Shown here in pieces: positions 60,018 through 64,000 of a DNA stretch of 64,000 bases (its first letter is position 1; each line of letters opens with the position of its first letter). A program made the position numbers and the translations under genes. The notes beneath the pieces were generated by a model. The model had not been told where the DNA came from and made no database searches. It saw only the letters and a list, made by a program, of their open reading frames with translations. Source of the DNA: Gordionus sp. m RMFG-2023 (Eukaryota; Nematomorpha; Gordioida; Chordodea; Parachordodidae); contig NC_088775.1 in assembly GCF_954871325.1 (NCBI RefSeq), forward strand, positions 48,151,561 to 48,215,560. The letters are read 5' to 3'.

Positions 60018-62245
60018 TAGACCTGCACACAGCCGGCTCATGCCGGCAATTTTATTCACGCCGGAAAAGCCGTAGATTATGATAAGAGGCGCGGCCAGGC
60101 TAGCCGCCAATTTTTTTGTGGAGGCGGCGTGGCCTGCATAATTTTTAGAATGCTATTTATATTTATATATTATTTAAATTTGAATATTAACATTAATAAG
60201 ATTAAAATATGAATTGTACTCTTTTGGCACATAATAAATTCATGTAATGATTTACATTCCTTCATATTCATGCATCATATTTAAAATTACACAAATATTA
60301 ATACATCTTAATTTTTTATATGGACTTTCACATTTTAAACCACCCTAGTTTGTTTATTGCCAGCTCTGATCGAGTTTTTTTAGCATCTCTTTTATGTTTT
60401 GATATGCTGCTAGATTTGATGCCATTTATTCTATAAATAATAAAAGAATAACTGATTTCCTAAAAGTTTGAAATTAAAATAAAATTATTATTAAAAAATA
60501 AATTGTCTATAAAAATAAAAATATGATATTTTATTACTCGATAGATTTGCCTGATATATCTATAAAGGTGCATTTTTAAACCTGATTGATTCTGGATCAA
60601 AATACTCTTCTTTCTCTTTTGATTTATGGACAGATCATTTCAAGCGTCGAAATTATATGACGTGTAGTCTTAGTCATTTAAATGAAAATTTTGATTTAAA
60701 AAATTTTACCTAGGCCACTAGAAAAGTGAAGCAAAGGCATACTGGTGAAACTATATTATCTGAGATCGATCGTATAGAAAAAGAATTCGATGTAAAAAAT
60801 CAAATAATACAGATGTTGGGGCTAACATTAAAAGAAGCGTCAGATTGGAAGATTATGAGCATCATTTGTGCTTAGGGTATGGACTTCATGATTTAGTTAT
60901 AGTGAATGGCATAAAAAAGTTGCAAGAATTAATATTCTGATTATAAAAAATTAGAAAAATCATTTCAGCCCTCAGATATCGAACAGCTGATTTGAAATGT
61001 GAAATTAAAGATTGATTCTGATCCATTGATAAACATTTTGATATCTCTGGTGAGGCTAATAATATAAATTGCATTGCATCTACATATCTAATTAATATGA
61101 AAAGCTTTAAAGTTAAATTGCCCTACCTTCTGCAACAGTATATTAATTATACTAGAAAATATCCGTGGTGTTAAGAAAATTTTTATAAATATTATTCTCA
61201 ATAAAATTGGTAAACAATCCTTATAATTTTAATAATTAATGAATGAACTTTACACATTATTAACTCCATTCAGAGAGAAAAGCTTCCATAAGTTTTCAAT
61301 TATCGAACTTCAAGTAATTTATTTTATATTATATTTTTATTAATAAAATTATATTTTAAACATTAGATATTAGCGACACTACTTGATCCGAGATTTTAAA
61401 ATCTTTAAATTGTTACAGAATATTTAAATTCGAATTCTACGACATTATTGCAATTTTTATAGACATTTAAAACTTTTAGGGTATAATAGAAATGCACAGA
61501 GTGAGATTCAAGTTGAAGATAATGGGCAAACATCCAGTTCATATATAGCTAAAATAGATCGTAAAAATTCCCTTCCAAGCAACGATTATAACAACATTAG
61601 CAATATAGAGCAAGATCAGCCAACATAATATAACAGAAGAGGATGTACTAATATTTTGGAAAAAAAAGGAACTTCCTAGACTTGCTAATTTAGCTAGGAA
61701 GGTTCTGTATACCTGCAACCAGTACACCCAGGTGACGAATTTTTTTAATCGCTGTAATACTCAAGGCAAAAAGAAAAAAAATACTATTTATTCATGACAA
61801 TTATAATTTTAAAAAATCTGATTTAATTTATTATATTTATTACTTTATATTTTGTTTACATTCCAAATTTATATTTAATTTTTTTAATAAAGGTCAATAG
61901 AATGTTACTAATATGTGCTATTTATGTGACTCTGATCTGAGTAAAAATGCAATTCCTTAGTCTATTTCTGAGAAAGATAAAATACATAAATTTAAATAGG
62001 AGTGAGACAGAAAATAATTTAAGAAATAAATTAATTTATATATGTTAGAACTGAGAGTGCCCAAATAAATTAAAAAATAAATGTAATACATTGAATTATA
62101 AATTAAATTCATTAAAAATTTTTAAAAATAGCATGCTGCGACTGCCGCTAATTTATTAGGCGGTTACAATGGCTCGCCACTTAACGCCGATAAATAAATT
62201 TTTTTAAACCGCCATCGTCAATTGAGGCTTCGGCACATAGGTCTC
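60018..62245 (+). mobile_element. hAT DNA transposon, decayed, with both ends
   Basis: The left end is TAGACCTGCACACAGCC (60018), the right end GGCTTCGGCACATAGGTCTC (ends 62245). The flanks gctatgac (60010-60017) and gttatgcc (62246-62253) match at 6 of 8 positions. GC-rich cgccgg words crowd both ends. Plus-strand coding pieces include SFSFDLWTDHFKRRNYM (first Asp region, about 60610-60660), RHTGETILSEIDRIEKEF (about 60740), and a dimerisation end FWKKKELPRLANLARKVL (about 61655-61700). More than four stops or frameshifts inactivate it. Its terminal core AGACCTGCA is that of the MITEs at 44240, 45376 and 54141, so an intact relative may have mobilised them. Confidence 0.82.
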
Positions 62246-62449
62246 GTTATGCCATATAAATATTAAAATAATACAAAAAAATTTATAGAGGACGTTTTAG
62301 GATAAAAAAGTGATTACTATTACAAATTTCGTGGAGTGTAACTGAACTATCCTCAGGCACTGGAAATACTCAGCAGGCACCTTACATTATAATTACTTAT
62401 TACCATAATATTTTTAACGTTCTTAATAGTAAATAATATTTAGTAAGAG

Positions 62450-63378
62450 TAGGGATTCGAACTTTTATCTATAACGGTTCAGTATGTAAAAAATTATACA
62501 AGTACGGTTCGATTACGGTTTTTAAATTTTTTTTATAAATTTTCGATTAGTTTCTGCTAGTAAAGGTTCATTACGATTAGAAATTTTTTTCTAAATTATT
62601 TTTATTGAAGCAACCATCGTATAATGATTTTATTTATAAATATTATTTATTAAAATTTTTGCCATCTCTTAAGTTATTAATATTGTTTATTTATAAAATA
62701 GATGAAATTAATTTATTTTTATTATAAGTATCTATGAATAATATATATGAATCATACCCCATTTCTAAATATATTATTTGACGTATAAGTAATATATTTT
62801 CTAATATAAGTGGATTCCTACTTGATCGTTGTGACGACAACACAAAAGGCCCTTTTAACAGAAACTTGTGTTGAAGGAAACGCAAGTACTATAAAAGCAA
62901 GTTTATATAAATTTGGATATTCAAATTTTGATTCCCAATACATAAAAACTGATGATTTTTTAGATTAATTAAATACAACTAAATCAAAAATTGGTTATTT
63001 AGATATTTTGCATACTAAAATATAGGAAATAAGAATGCTCTAATATTATATGAAGCAGTTAAAAGATTGTAGATCAATTCAAATCATAGTGAAAAATTAA
63101 TAAAAACCTTATGGACATTAAACAAATATTTTGATCATTTAATAATTATAAATAACGACGCAGATATGGTATAATAAATACACCAAAAGGAAAAGAATGT
63201 AATAAAAGGTAAAATTATTTATTTTATTTTGGCTGAAACCGGTTCAAATCGGTTTAACTTTTTTTCTAAAGATTCTTTTTACTCCTTCAAGAAATATTTA
63301 CATCGGTTCGGTTATGGTTCAGATATCTATAAAGATTTATAACGGTTTAGCGGTTCATTCGTTCACTCAGGGTCCCTG
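62450..63378. mobile_element. 929-bp hAT-type element (CAGGGACTCGAAC family)
   Basis: It starts TAGGGATTCGAAC (62450) and ends GGTCCCTG (63378). The flanks agtaagag (62442-62449) and agtaagaa (63379-63386) match at 7 of 8 positions. cggttcg/aacggtt words recur near both ends. It is homologous over most of its length to 48017-49290. No transposase; the 64-codon ORF at 62691-62885 is not conserved with the other copy. Confidence 0.78.
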
Positions 63379-63659
63379 AGTAAGAATAAATATGACATGA
63401 TAGGAACATAGAAAACTAGTGTATATTTATTTTATAATATAAAATATAGAAAGATGGTAAGATGACTAAGTTATAGCCGCTTTCGGGTAAGTCATGGCTT
63501 ATAAAAAATAACTATTTAAGTTAATAATCCTGCAAAACTATCAAAGATATATAATGTTATTATTTCTAGGAAATTTTAAATTTATCGTTTATATAGCTGC
63601 AAGTTCCAATTTTTTATCCAATTTTCGCTAGTTTGTAATATGCTATTTTATTTTATCAA

Positions 63660-63935
63660 AGTAAGAAGAACAACACTGATTGTGAAACTTTAAAATATAT
63701 TGTGATGCCAATAAATCTTCAATCGCCCATCGTCTATCTTCATGTTTGATTGGGATTTTTTTTTTATTTCCGTCAAATTTCTATTATATAGAACCTACAA
63801 CCAGAAGGATTAACTGACTTTCGATTTGCCAACTTTGACCGTAGCTATGAATGGATTGCGCTATCCCCAGCAATCTCAGTCTTCATATATCTTCCGAACC
63901 ATCGAGCATATCAATTGGTCTTCGTATTGGTTACA
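63660..63935 (+). CDS. Candidate exons of an unidentified plus-strand gene
   Basis: After an acceptor TATATAG (ends 63798) the plus strand reads NLQPEGLTDFRFANF, DRSYEWIALSPAISVFIYLP and NHRAYQLVF with balanced codon use. A possible donor (GTATTG) lies near 63935 and a strong acceptor (polypyrimidine then TTTGCAG) near 63970. An earlier piece, NTDCETLKYIVM to SPIVYLH (63670-63738), ends at a possible donor GTTTGA. The phase to the acceptor at 63970 does not fit, so the model is incomplete. I do not recognise the protein. It could be the start of a gene continuing past the window or part of an unknown element. Confidence 0.35.
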
Positions 63936-64000
63936 ATATAGTTTATTCTTTCAACTGTTTTCTTTGCAGCATAAGAGTTGAAGAAAATGGTTACCATCCA

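Overview
This is a very AT-rich eukaryotic (probably animal) window dominated by decayed transposable elements. It holds one host gene I can identify with confidence. The evidence for a eukaryote is spliced exons with GT-AG borders, many hAT DNA transposons with 8-bp target duplications, Ty3/gypsy fossils, LINE fragments and tRNA-like SINE heads. The host gene reads cleanly in the standard genetic code. I cannot name the species.

Host gene: ten exons on the minus strand (33507-58182) encode the AAA+ and C-terminal part of the DNA helicase MCM8, 496 residues ending at a natural stop. Walker A, Walker B, sensor 1, the arginine-finger motif and the C-terminal winged-helix-like tail are all present, and every exon junction keeps phase. 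The N-terminal half (OB fold and zinc finger) was not found and must lie upstream, in an unread stretch or beyond 64000. One intron (33814-46789, about 13 kb) carries a Ty3/gypsy fossil interrupted by a hAT transposon, several reverse-transcriptase pieces, tRNA-like repeats and nested MITEs.

Layout: 1-8060 has a complete-ended hAT (753-3086), a degenerate MITE and a purine-rich retroelement fossil. 8092-12503 and 12719-17067 are two neighbouring fold-back elements with long inverted arms. The first carries a 90-bp minisatellite that stays open as one reading frame of about 319 codons on the minus strand. The second has arms starting with clustered CGGCAATGT motifs and contains a 119-bp minisatellite and a hAT remnant. 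17115-19950 is the longest copy of a reverse transcriptase/restriction-like-nuclease element seen in five places. 20795-24857 is a Ty3/gypsy fossil. 26757-30760 is a hAT with a perfect 8-bp target duplication and another element inside it. 30990-33500 is repeats and AT-rich sequence. 33507-58182 is MCM8 with its TE-filled introns. 58183-64000 has another hAT (60018-62245), a 929-bp hAT-like MITE (62450-63378) and two weak candidate host exons.

The window works mainly as a record of nested insertion. The best candidates for something undescribed are the two fold-back elements, the in-frame repeat ORF and the multi-copy RT/nuclease family. No CRISPR array, rRNA gene or intact tRNA gene was seen.
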